From positions 204,099 to 268,098 of the forward strand of contig JHXB01000003.1 of assembly GCA_000621905.1 (NCBI GenBank): a DNA stretch of 64,000 nucleotides. The letters run 5' to 3'. How positions within the stretch are numbered: the stretch's first letter is position 1; every line of letters begins with the position of its first letter. This stretch comes from Lachnospiraceae bacterium NC2004. Its GTDB lineage: Bacteria; Bacillota; Clostridia; Lachnospirales; Lachnospiraceae. The position numbers were made by a program, and so were the translations under genes. Below, one piece after another: positions 18,632 to 26,296 of this stretch. The notes under the pieces are model-generated. The model saw nothing but the letters and a program-made list of their open reading frames with translations, made no database searches and was not told where the DNA came from.

Positions 18632-19609
18632 TTAAATTGTAAAATCATTAAACAAATGACAAGCTGCATAATGATCTTTTTCTATTATCTGTAAATCCCA
18701 CGGTTCTTTTTCTAAACATAACTTGTGGCAAGATTTACACCTGCTGTGAAACGGACACCCTGTCGGCGGATCTAGTATTGAAGGAATCTCACCCTCCAAG
18801 ATATGTTGTTCAAAGTTCTCTCCAACATTTTTTACCATACCTGCCTTTAGTAAAGCCTTAGTATATGGGTGTTTTGGATTCTCAAAGATAGTTTCTGCTT
18901 TGCCATATTCTACGATTTTACCAAAGTACATAACCGCTATATAATCACTTATATAGCGAACGCTTGCTAAATCGTGTGATATGAACAGATAACTGATATG
19001 TTGTTTCTTTTGAAGATCCTTAAAAAGATTAAGTATCTGACCTCTTATTGAAACATCAAGCGCCGATATCGGTTCATCTAATACAAGTAACTCCGGCTCT
19101 AAAGCTATCGCTCTTGCGATTGACAAACGCTGACGCTGTCCTCCACTGAATTCGTCCTGATATCTTTTCTTGTGTTCAGGAATAATCCCGACACTATCAA
19201 GTAAACTGTCAATACGGTAATCAATTTCTTTTTTACTTAAATCAGTGTTAATAGTAAGTGTTTCTTTTAAAAGATTCTCTATCGTCATATATGGATCCAA
19301 AGAACTGTATGGATCCTGAAAAACAGCCTGCACCTTCCTTCGATACTGTTTTATATCTGCTTTAGAGAACTTGGTAATATCCTTGTCTTTATACTTTATT
19401 GTTCCTCCGGAAGGCTTTTCCAGTCCCAAAACCAGTCGGGTTGTTGTTGTCTTACCCGATCCGGATTCTCCAACTATACTAAGTGTTGAATCGTCATAAA
19501 TAGTGAAATTTACATCTGATAAACTTGCTGCCTGAACCGGTTTACTAAAGATTCCCTGTCTAACGTTGTATATCTTTTTAACATTTGTAAACTTTAGTAG
19601 TTCTATCAT
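18632..19609 (-). CDS. Opp/Dpp/Nik-type ABC importer ATP-binding protein (DppF-like)
   Basis: The 325-residue ATPase has Walker A GESGSGKTTT, signature FSGGQRQRLSIARAI and Walker B LLVLDEP. The C-terminal oligopeptide/dipeptide extension has the cysteine-rich segment typical of this family (GCPFHSRCKSCHKLC), which may bind an Fe-S cluster. The ATG at 19609 (GGAGG 8 bases away) overlaps the preceding TGA (ATGA). It drives import with the sister ATPase, two permeases and the lipoprotein encoded upstream. The dedicated location before the nitrogenase-like genes suggests that it imports the enzyme's substrate or a metal complex. Confidence 0.92.
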   Translation of the reverse strand: MIELLKFTNVKKIYNVRQGIFSKPVQAASLSDVNFTIYDDSTLSIVGESGSGKTTTTRLVLGLEKPSGGTIKYKDKDITKFSKADIKQYRRKVQAVFQDPYSSLDPYMTIENLLKETLTINTDLSKKEIDYRIDSLLDSVGIIPEHKKRYQDEFSGGQRQRLSIARAIALEPELLVLDEPISALDVSIRGQILNLFKDLQKKQHISYLFISHDLASVRYISDYIAVMYFGKIVEYGKAETIFENPKHPYTKALLKAGMVKNVGENFEQHILEGEIPSILDPPTGCPFHSRCKSCHKLCLEKEPWDLQIIEKDHYAACHLFNDFTI

Positions 19610-20571
19610 CCTTCCAACCTCCAGCAATATGCATAATTCCCTTTGCCATTCTCCACTTTAGGAGGAGTCTCCTTTATGCATCTCTTATCACACACTTCAC
19701 ACCTTGGAGCAAACATGCATTTATCAGATACGTCATACAATGCCGGCGGCTGTCCTTTTATAGGCTCAATATAGTCCATTTTCTTTGCAGAAAGATTAGC
19801 TGTGCTAAGCAACGCTTTGGTATATGGATGTTTAGGATTCTCAATCAGATCCTTTACATTGCCTTCCTCTACAATGCGCCCGGCATACATAACCGCTATC
19901 CTATCACACATCATTGCAATTACTTTAATATCGTGAGAGATCAATATAATCGAAGCACCGATATCCCTCTGAATCTGCTTCAAAAACTGTAAGTATTGCA
20001 GCTGAATCGTCGCATCTAATGCTGTAGTCGGTTCGTCTGCAATAATAAGCCTTGGATTACCTGCAATAGCGACTCCACCTGCTATACGCTGCAACATACC
20101 TCCGCTAAGCTGAAACGGATATGCATTCATACGCTCAACCGGAATTCTTAAGTATTCAAAAATCTTTTTGGCTTCTTTAACAGCTTCCTTTTTAGTTACT
20201 TTATTATGCAACCTTATAGTTTCCACAACCTGACTTCCAACTGTAAAAAGCGGATTAAATGCAGTCTGTGGATTCTGCATTATCATTGCAAGTTCCTTGC
20301 CTCGATACTGTTTCCACTCTTTTTTTGTAAGTTTTGTCAAATCCTTACCTTCATATAGAATCTCACCATCAACTATCTTAGCTCCTATATAATTCACATA
20401 TCCCATTATCGACATAGCTGTAAGACTCTTACCACATCCGGACTCTCCAATTACTCCAAAGCATTCCCGGTGATTAACATGAAAGCTAATGTCGTTAACA
20501 ACATGAAGGGTACCCTCATCAGTCTCTATCTCTGTCTTGAGATTCTTAACCTCTAACAACGGATCCTTCAT
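19606..20571 (-). CDS. Opp/Dpp/Nik-type ABC importer ATP-binding protein (DppD-like)
   Basis: The 321-residue ATPase has Walker A GESGCGKSL, signature LSGGMLQRIAGGVAI (an M in place of the usual Q/R position) and Walker B LIIADEP. The oligo_HPY-type C terminus has MFAPRCEVCDKRC cysteines. It overlaps both neighbours by ATGA junctions, so the transporter genes are translationally coupled. Substrate class (peptide, nickel chelate or other) is not determined by sequence. Confidence 0.92.
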   Translation of the reverse strand: MKDPLLEVKNLKTEIETDEGTLHVVNDISFHVNHRECFGVIGESGCGKSLTAMSIMGYVNYIGAKIVDGEILYEGKDLTKLTKKEWKQYRGKELAMIMQNPQTAFNPLFTVGSQVVETIRLHNKVTKKEAVKEAKKIFEYLRIPVERMNAYPFQLSGGMLQRIAGGVAIAGNPRLIIADEPTTALDATIQLQYLQFLKQIQRDIGASIILISHDIKVIAMMCDRIAVMYAGRIVEEGNVKDLIENPKHPYTKALLSTANLSAKKMDYIEPIKGQPPALYDVSDKCMFAPRCEVCDKRCIKETPPKVENGKGNYAYCWRLEG

Positions 20572-21425
20572 ACAACCTTCACCTTTCTTTCTCTTTGAAG
20601 TACTTTCTTAAGCCATTCGCCAAAATAATTGAAAGCAATAACTGTAAGTATAATCACTCCTGACGGGAATACCGATACCCACCATGCTACGTCAAATGTA
20701 TTTCTTCCCTCTGAAACCATTGCACCAAGTGTTGGTTCAGGTGGCTGAACACTAAGTCCCAAGAAGCTTAAAGACGCTTCTGTCAAAATTGCATATCCGA
20801 TATCCTGAACTATCATAACTATAAGTATGTTCCACAATCCCGGAAGAATATGCTTAAACAATATACGAGGTACGGATGCACCAATTAATTGTTCCTGTAA
20901 AATGTAATTATTGTTCTTTATCGATAGAACCTGCCCTCTTATAATCTTGGCATATCTTGTCCAGATTGATAAAGCTATTGCAAGTACAACGGATGAAAAT
21001 CCTGAACCAAGTACTATTCCCAAGAGCATCGCCAGAATTATACTAGGAAACGCAAGCATAGCATCACATACTCTCATAAGTACGCTGTCAAATGCTCCAC
21101 CTATATATCCTGCAAAGAGACCGAGAATCGTTCCTATTCCACCACCCACAATAATAGCAACTACAGCCACATAAAGTGATATTCTGCTTCCAATCATGAT
21201 TCTACTTAGCACATCCCTGCCCAGATAGTCAGTTCCGAATATGTAAGCAATGTTTTTGCCACCGAGGATAAATGGTTCAAGATTCTTATCAGAAAGTGAT
21301 GTTAGATAAGGGTCCTGAAAAACTATATACCGACCAATCAATCCGTTTATTACAAACAGAGCTATAATTATTACAGAAATAACAGGAATTCTATATTTAT
21401 TCTTTTTAGCCTTTTTCTTCTTCAA
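20568..21425 (-). CDS. Opp/Dpp-type ABC importer permease (DppC-like)
   Basis: The 285-residue permease starts with a lysine-rich tail (KKKKAKKNK) and a first membrane helix, then has the DppC landmark FGTDYLGRDVLSRIMIGSRISL and the EAA loop near GASVPRILFKHILPG. I place the start at TTG 21425 because AGGAAGGAG is 9 bases upstream. The longer frame starts at a TTG inside the preceding gene (21476) without a convincing ribosome site. No ATG is suitable. Rare start codons are unusual in this operon. Confidence 0.85.
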   Translation of the reverse strand: MKKKKAKKNKYRIPVISVIIIALFVINGLIGRYIVFQDPYLTSLSDKNLEPFILGGKNIAYIFGTDYLGRDVLSRIMIGSRISLYVAVVAIIVGGGIGTILGLFAGYIGGAFDSVLMRVCDAMLAFPSIILAMLLGIVLGSGFSSVVLAIALSIWTRYAKIIRGQVLSIKNNNYILQEQLIGASVPRILFKHILPGLWNILIVMIVQDIGYAILTEASLSFLGLSVQPPEPTLGAMVSEGRNTFDVAWWVSVFPSGVIILTVIAFNYFGEWLKKVLQRERKVKVV

Positions 21426-21453
21426 CTTATCTGACTCCTTCCTGTTAATTCCT

Positions 21454-22368
21454 TTATAATCTGATTCTTGGGTCAATTGCTGCCTGTATTAAATCAGCAA
21501 CAATATTAACTATTATTACCATTGCAGTCATTACTATAACCAGCCCCTGGATTGCAGGAAAATCACGCTGCATAATCGACTGATAAGCTAAAAAACCAAT
21601 GCCCGGCCATGCAAAAATAGATTCAACAATCAACGTTCCTGTCAATTGACTTGCAAACATTACAGAAATCATTGATAACATCGGCGGAATTGAATTGATC
21701 AGGCAATGTTTAACAACTATGGTCTTCTCTCCTACACCCTTAAGTCTTGCCATCTTAACATAATCGCATTTTAATGAATCAAGCATACTGGCTCTTAGAA
21801 TCGGTGCAAGTATTGTCGAAAGCAAAATGCTTGATATACCAACCGGCAAGATATAGCTGCTTATCCCTTCCATTCCGCTGGCAGGAAGCACTCCCAGTTT
21901 CACGCTAAAGATATGAATCGCTACAATCATCAAAAGGAACATTGGAGTTGATTGCCCTACTGAATAAAACAACATTAGAATCTTATCTAAGAACTTATTT
22001 CTATATATTACCGAAAGCAATCCCTCTATAAAAGCCAGTAAAATTGCAAAAAACATTGTTGCCCCTGCAAGTTTCAAAGTATTTGGAAGCCTGCTTCCGA
22101 TTAATTCTGAAACAGGTCCCTTAGTAGAAAAGGACTCTCCAAGATCTCCGTGTAATAAACCAACAATATACATCACGAACTGTTCAGCAACGGGTTTATC
22201 TAAGCCCATACGAGTAATGAATTCCTGCTTAGCCTCAGGCTCAGCCGTCTGTGGAACATATACCACAGACGGATCACCCATAAGCCTAATTACAACAAAT
22301 ATCAAAAGAGTAGCTATAAATATAGTAATAATAGATTGATATAACTTCTTAATAACGAATCTAGTCAT
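21454..22368 (-). CDS. Opp/Dpp-type ABC importer permease (DppB-like)
   Basis: The 304-residue permease has six predicted helices, the family N terminus (FVIKKLYQSIITIFIATLLI), GDLGESF and the EAA loop (RLKGVGEKTIVVKHCLINS). The ribosome site is weak (GAGG about 12 bases before the ATG). It follows the substrate-binding gene by 17 bases. Confidence 0.9.
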   Translation of the reverse strand: MTRFVIKKLYQSIITIFIATLLIFVVIRLMGDPSVVYVPQTAEPEAKQEFITRMGLDKPVAEQFVMYIVGLLHGDLGESFSTKGPVSELIGSRLPNTLKLAGATMFFAILLAFIEGLLSVIYRNKFLDKILMLFYSVGQSTPMFLLMIVAIHIFSVKLGVLPASGMEGISSYILPVGISSILLSTILAPILRASMLDSLKCDYVKMARLKGVGEKTIVVKHCLINSIPPMLSMISVMFASQLTGTLIVESIFAWPGIGFLAYQSIMQRDFPAIQGLVIVMTAMVIIVNIVADLIQAAIDPRIRL

Positions 22369-22385
22369 ATTTTACTTTAAACCTC

Positions 22386-24062
22386 TTATTTATCAGCTTT
22401 TGTAATAGATGAGTATGTTAAGGCAAATGAGCCCGGTTTGTTATACGCATCCCAATCTCCAACCTTTGAAGAAGCTGCCCAAATAGTATCAATATAGTTC
22501 AATCCTAAGAAAAGTTTGTTTTCATCATTTATACGGTGCAAAATCTTGTTATCGTATTCATTTCTCTCATTAACATCAAGACTTGCTCTTCCTTTTTTAT
22601 ACCACTCATCAATCTCTTTGTCAGTGTGATTCAATGTCTCTGATCCATCAGTAGCATAGAAATTATACTGTGAACGACTTAATATACCATCAGATGTCAA
22701 TACCGGTGATGTCTGTAATCCCATAGCACCATATGCTTCATCTGTTAAATCCTGTACTAAAAGAAGATTCTCAAGCGTTGCTGTATCATGCTGAATAATC
22801 TCAACCTGTAATCCAACTGCCTGAAGATAGCTTGCTACAAGCTCAGTAAGTTTGATCTGATAAGCACGCTCAGGCTGAGTATAGAAACGAATGGTTGGCT
22901 TTTCAAATGCATCAGGATATCCAGCCTCTTTCAATAATTCCTTAGCCTTCTCCGGATTATACTCTGTAGCCTTCCATGAAGGATCCCAGTTCTCACCGGC
23001 ATCAGATACTTTCCAATACTTCTCAGGCTTTGCATATCCACTAAAGAACTCATCAGCAATCTCCTGACGATTGATAGCATAGTCAATAGCCTCTCTAACC
23101 TTGACATTCTGAGTTGCCTCACCTGTATCCTTCCATGTTCCCTGGAAATAGATACCGGACATTCTCTCACCCTTAATATCTAACAAATGAATATTAGAAT
23201 CGCTCTCTAAGCTATCAAGGTCATCAAAGCTTGCCTGGATCAAGTCAACCTGGCCACCTCTTAACATTGAAAGTCTGGTACTTCCGTCAGCAACCTCTAA
23301 TATCTTCAAGAATTTAAACTCTGGAACTAATCTCCAATGATCCTCTACAGCTTCAAATGTAATAGAGGAACCGGACTCAGACTCAAGAAATTTATATGGG
23401 CCTGTTCCAATTGGATGCTTACGGAACTCTTCTTCTCCAACCTTCTCAATGTAATCCTTAGGAAGGACGACGCCTAAAGTGTTATAATGTGCTGTAAAAT
23501 ACTGTACAATCTGTGGTTCAGAAGATTTAAAGCTTACGGTTACTTTATTATCTCCTTCTATTTCAACCTTATCAAACAACACGCGAAGGCTTGATCCCCA
23601 TGCACAATCATCCTTGGCATATCTCTCGATTGAATACTTTACATCCTCTGCAGTAACATCCGAACCATCATGGAACTTAACACCATCACGTATTACAAAT
23701 GTAATCTGAGTGTAATCTTTATTAACCTCATAGCTTTCTGCAATCTCTGGAACAATGTTTCTGTCTTCATCGATATCCAACAAGCTATCAAACAAAGGAT
23801 GAACTACATTATCCTTTGTAAAAAAGTCAGTACTTATAGGCGATAAATCCTCTGTATTAAAACCTGTAATAGCTATAACTACTGTGTCATCATCTGACGG
23901 AACATCTCCTGTCTCACCTTTAGTTTCTTTACTGTTTTCACTCTTGTTGCTTGAAACAGAGTTCTTACTCTCTGTCTTACTTCCACATCCAACAAACGAT
24001 ACTGCAAGAACTGTTGTCAGTATCAATGCCAATAAACTTCTTTTAAATTTAATCTTTTTCAT
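22386..24062 (-). CDS. Substrate-binding lipoprotein of the Opp/Dpp/Nik-type importer (SBP family 5)
   Basis: The 558-residue exported lipoprotein has a basic start, a hydrophobic core and a lipobox VSFVGC (Cys26), then a Ser/Glu-rich tether (to about 58). The SBP_bac_5 fold is recognised by FVIRDGVKFHDGSDVTAEDV, HPIGTGPYKF and VREAIDYAINRQEIA. The family binds peptides, nickel chelates and other small solutes; the pocket cannot be read without a structure. GGAGG precedes the ATG, 2 bases after the radical SAM stop. It is the ligand-recognition subunit of the dedicated importer, so its ligand is the best handle on the nitrogenase-like enzyme's substrate. Confidence 0.92.
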   Translation of the reverse strand: MKKIKFKRSLLALILTTVLAVSFVGCGSKTESKNSVSSNKSENSKETKGETGDVPSDDDTVVIAITGFNTEDLSPISTDFFTKDNVVHPLFDSLLDIDEDRNIVPEIAESYEVNKDYTQITFVIRDGVKFHDGSDVTAEDVKYSIERYAKDDCAWGSSLRVLFDKVEIEGDNKVTVSFKSSEPQIVQYFTAHYNTLGVVLPKDYIEKVGEEEFRKHPIGTGPYKFLESESGSSITFEAVEDHWRLVPEFKFLKILEVADGSTRLSMLRGGQVDLIQASFDDLDSLESDSNIHLLDIKGERMSGIYFQGTWKDTGEATQNVKVREAIDYAINRQEIADEFFSGYAKPEKYWKVSDAGENWDPSWKATEYNPEKAKELLKEAGYPDAFEKPTIRFYTQPERAYQIKLTELVASYLQAVGLQVEIIQHDTATLENLLLVQDLTDEAYGAMGLQTSPVLTSDGILSRSQYNFYATDGSETLNHTDKEIDEWYKKGRASLDVNERNEYDNKILHRINDENKLFLGLNYIDTIWAASSKVGDWDAYNKPGSFALTYSSITKADK

Positions 24063-24064
24063 AA

Positions 24065-25276
24065 TTAATTTCCTCCATATATACTTTTCTTTGGTTCATA
24101 TTCATTACAGCCAAATACTGGCAATAATTCCTCTTCAATTCTATAGATATCATTAGCTATATCATCTTTTCTAGCCGTTGTCTCATATACTTGTTTGTAT
24201 CCAATTCCATTCTTCTTCTGAATCTCAACAAGTTTATGACACATATCTACATACCACAAGGTGTCGGGTGTTGTCATTCCTTCAAAGGCTGTTCCTGCTT
24301 TTGGTTGAAGATAACTATAAGAAACTGTAACACCCTTTTCAGATAGATATTTGGTTCCGTCTAAAGTCAAAGTTGCCGGTTCAATACCTATAACAAAATT
24401 TGAACTTGAGTAACCTCTACCAAATACATTTGCAGCATACTCTAAAGCTTCTACCCAATGCTCCCAACCCCCTTCACGACTACTCTTTCCGGGACAGATT
24501 GTCTTATATATATTCTTATCCCAGATTTCTAAGTTCATTGATACACTCTTAAAGCCTTGCTCTTTCAAGCGATCAAGGTACTCTAAATCACTTGGAGCTG
24601 CACATTCAGCAATAGCTACTGCATCATGTCCTTCCGGAAGCGCATCATCTATAGCTTCCATTGTATCTATGTAATAATCAAGCTCTCTTCTCTCCGGCAC
24701 TACACCACCGGTAAAGTGAATCTTTTTTACCACACCTTCGTTATATGCGGCAGCAACCGCTTCAGCAATCTGCTTTGGATTCTTCCAGAATACCTCTCGA
24801 TTACCTTTGTTGATACTACAGAACAGGCAATCTAATCCTTTATCCTTATAAGCGCATTCGTTACTATAACAAACTCCCATCGTATCACCACAGATTAACT
24901 TGGCTATCGTTCTTAGTTCTTTGCCGTCAGATGCAATGCCTTTGTAATACTCCGGTCTTTCAGGTAATTTAACATCAAACACTTTATTGCCATTACCATC
25001 AACTAAAATATATTTATCACCATCAAGATCAACCTTATATTTTGCATCCTTCTCGTACTTAAACGGAACAATCAAACCGCTCGGTGTAAGAAACTCTTGT
25101 GGAATAAGTGGCGCTTCGTTATACTGATTCAAATATAAATCATATACAAACTCCAACAAATCCTTTCCTAATCGACTTTTAAGTTCCTCGTTCGCCTTAT
25201 CGGTGATGCCTACACCCTTCACACACAAGAAACTCTTAATCTTCAGTTCATCCCACAACTGATCTTTAACTGACAT
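24065..25276 (-). CDS. Radical SAM protein with non-canonical cysteine motif, in the nitrogenase-like operon
   Basis: The 403-residue protein has radical SAM features in its middle part: CYSNECAYKDKGLDCLFC (Cys136, 141, 150, 153) followed by a strand-loop HFTGGVVPERRE like the GGE SAM-binding motif. The standard CX3CX2C is missing; the last three cysteines form CX8CX2C. The first 125 residues resemble no domain I know. A cofactor maturase (NifB analogue) or a substrate-activating enzyme are both possible. The ATG at 25276 (MSVKDQLW) is preferred, with AAGGAGG 11 bases upstream; an ATG three codons earlier is too close to it. It is separated from the yezD-like gene by an attenuator. Confidence 0.72.
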   Translation of the reverse strand: MSVKDQLWDELKIKSFLCVKGVGITDKANEELKSRLGKDLLEFVYDLYLNQYNEAPLIPQEFLTPSGLIVPFKYEKDAKYKVDLDGDKYILVDGNGNKVFDVKLPERPEYYKGIASDGKELRTIAKLICGDTMGVCYSNECAYKDKGLDCLFCSINKGNREVFWKNPKQIAEAVAAAYNEGVVKKIHFTGGVVPERRELDYYIDTMEAIDDALPEGHDAVAIAECAAPSDLEYLDRLKEQGFKSVSMNLEIWDKNIYKTICPGKSSREGGWEHWVEALEYAANVFGRGYSSSNFVIGIEPATLTLDGTKYLSEKGVTVSYSYLQPKAGTAFEGMTTPDTLWYVDMCHKLVEIQKKNGIGYKQVYETTARKDDIANDIYRIEEELLPVFGCNEYEPKKSIYGGN

Positions 25277-25361
25277 TTTTATCATTCCCTCCTTAATGTA
25301 TAATTGAAAATCAATTAATTCTCCCATCAACTCCAATGTAAAAGACTTAAATTGATCTTCA

Positions 25362-25437
25362 TAAAATAAAAAGAGGTCACAAATGAAACGTTTAAAAGAA
25401 ACGTATCAAATGCAACCTCCGGTTGTCCGGTCAGTTG
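25362..25437 (-). promoter_or_regulatory. Transcription attenuator between the yezD-like and radical SAM genes
   Basis: Read on the minus strand, a long hairpin (25419 to 25373; outer arms GAGGT/ACCTC, inner arms ACGTTT/AAACGT, CTTTT loop) is followed by TTTTTATTTTAT, a strong intrinsic terminator. A second hairpin (25437 to 25413; CAAC/GTTG outside, CCGG/CCGG inside) shares the bases 25413-25419 with the terminator's 5' arm, so the two cannot form together. It starts 7 bases after the yezD-like stop codon. This is the layout of an attenuator that sets read-through into the downstream operon. The signal is unknown. Confidence 0.6.
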
Positions 25438-25443
25438 AACTTT

Positions 25444-25596
25444 TTACAATCTGTGCTTTTCTGTTTTGTCAACCTGAACAATCTTTCCGTCTTGAACAAT
25501 AATTGTAATTGTCCCAAACTTCATACCATCAATCAACCTGTTCAACGTATTAATCTGGTTTGTGTTCAAACCGCTTTTATCTTGTTCATCACTCAT
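25444..25596 (-). CDS. YezD-like small protein (DUF2292 type)
   Basis: The 50-residue protein ends with the YezD/DUF2292-type hairpin: FGTITIIVQDGKIVQVDKTE then KHRL. An N-terminal polar stretch and a helix (QINTLNRLIDGMK) precede it. The ATG at 25596 is 7 bases after GGAGG; an ATG two codons earlier touches the ribosome site and is unlikely. Family members are often found beside sulfur-assimilation genes, and their molecular role is not known to me. It is the first gene after the operon promoter, so a regulatory or accessory role in the system is plausible. Confidence 0.78.
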   Translation of the reverse strand: MSDEQDKSGLNTNQINTLNRLIDGMKFGTITIIVQDGKIVQVDKTEKHRL

Positions 25597-25620
25597 AATC
25601 ATTCCTCCGTATTATGTGTG

Positions 25621-25676
25621 TGTCAATTTGGTCTCTTGACATTAACCACTATAAAGGCTAAATAAGGTTTTGGCAA
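25621..25676 (-). promoter_or_regulatory. Promoter and operator of the nitrogenase-like operon
   Basis: Minus-strand TTGCCA (25671-25676), 17 bases, TATAGT (25648-25653), start near 25641. An inverted repeat TGTCAA-N9-TTGACA (25621-25641) covers the start site, as a repressor operator would. Confidence 0.7.
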
Positions 25677-25724
25677 ATATGTAAATATTATAATTTGCTA
25701 TAAGATGTACTTATATCAATCGTC

Positions 25725-25748
25725 AAACCTCACTATTCATAGGGGTTT
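25725..25748. promoter_or_regulatory. Imperfect palindrome upstream of the nitrogenase-like operon promoter
   Basis: AAACC and CTAT on one side, ATAG and GGTTT on the other, around 25737, about 50 bases upstream of the -35. Position and size suit an activator site (LysR type for example). No regulator gene is adjacent. Confidence 0.4.
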
Positions 25749-25754
25749 ACCGCA

Positions 25755-25779
25755 TAAAAAAACCAGCCATCAGGCTGGT
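25755..25779 (-). terminator. Terminator of the HXXEE gene
   Basis: Minus-strand ACCAGCC-TGAT-GGCTGGT followed by TTTTTTT, just after the stop at 25783. It isolates the nitrogenase-like operon from the upstream helicase operon. Confidence 0.9.
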
Positions 25780-25782
25780 ATA

Positions 25783-26283
25783 TTACTCTTTATCATTGTA
25801 TCTATGCATAATAATATGCGCAATAAACAGGTTGACAACCATAAATATAATTCCTACAGCTATCAGTAGCACTGTCATGACATCAAACACTATAAATTCG
25901 GCGCATTTACATAATATAATCACACCAAACGGAAGACAGATGATGCTTGTTATTAGCGAAGGAACAAGTCGCTTAATGATAATACTCTGCCCGATGTGCA
26001 TAACAAAATGCCACGTCAACGCTAACATAAGTGAATACCACAAAGCATACAGCACCTTTCCCGGAAAATAGTAAGCTAAAATGCTCACTCCAAAGAACGG
26101 AATAAATTCTTCGTATACCGCTAATGCAAATGCATCTGCCTTAACTCCCTTAAATCTCATCGTTATCTTAGGGAACTTCTCAAACAGATCCCCATTCTTC
26201 TTATAAAACCTCTCAAACCCAATAATCTCCTCCATGTCATGAATTATAAAAAGAATAGGCAGAAGTAATATGTATTCTCGCAC
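25783..26283 (-). CDS. HXXEE-domain membrane protein
   Basis: The 166-residue polytopic protein has the family motif HDMEEI near the N terminus (residues 15-20) and further polar motifs in membrane segments (YEEF, WHFVMHIGQ), giving four or five helices. The family is uncharacterised; the buried His/Glu residues suggest metal binding. A GTG start at 26283 is 8 bases after AAGGAGG. It lies 13 bases after the helicase-fusion stop and is co-transcribed with it. Confidence 0.8.
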   Translation of the reverse strand: MREYILLLPILFIIHDMEEIIGFERFYKKNGDLFEKFPKITMRFKGVKADAFALAVYEEFIPFFGVSILAYYFPGKVLYALWYSLMLALTWHFVMHIGQSIIIKRLVPSLITSIICLPFGVIILCKCAEFIVFDVMTVLLIAVGIIFMVVNLFIAHIIMHRYNDKE

Positions 26284-26296
26284 TTATGTATCCTCC

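Noticed and set aside
25384..25503. Plus-strand 39-codon frame starting MKRLKETYQM
   Set aside because: It lies within the attenuator and antisense to the yezD-like gene. It arises from the hairpin arms, and the yezD-like frame has a recognisable family pattern.
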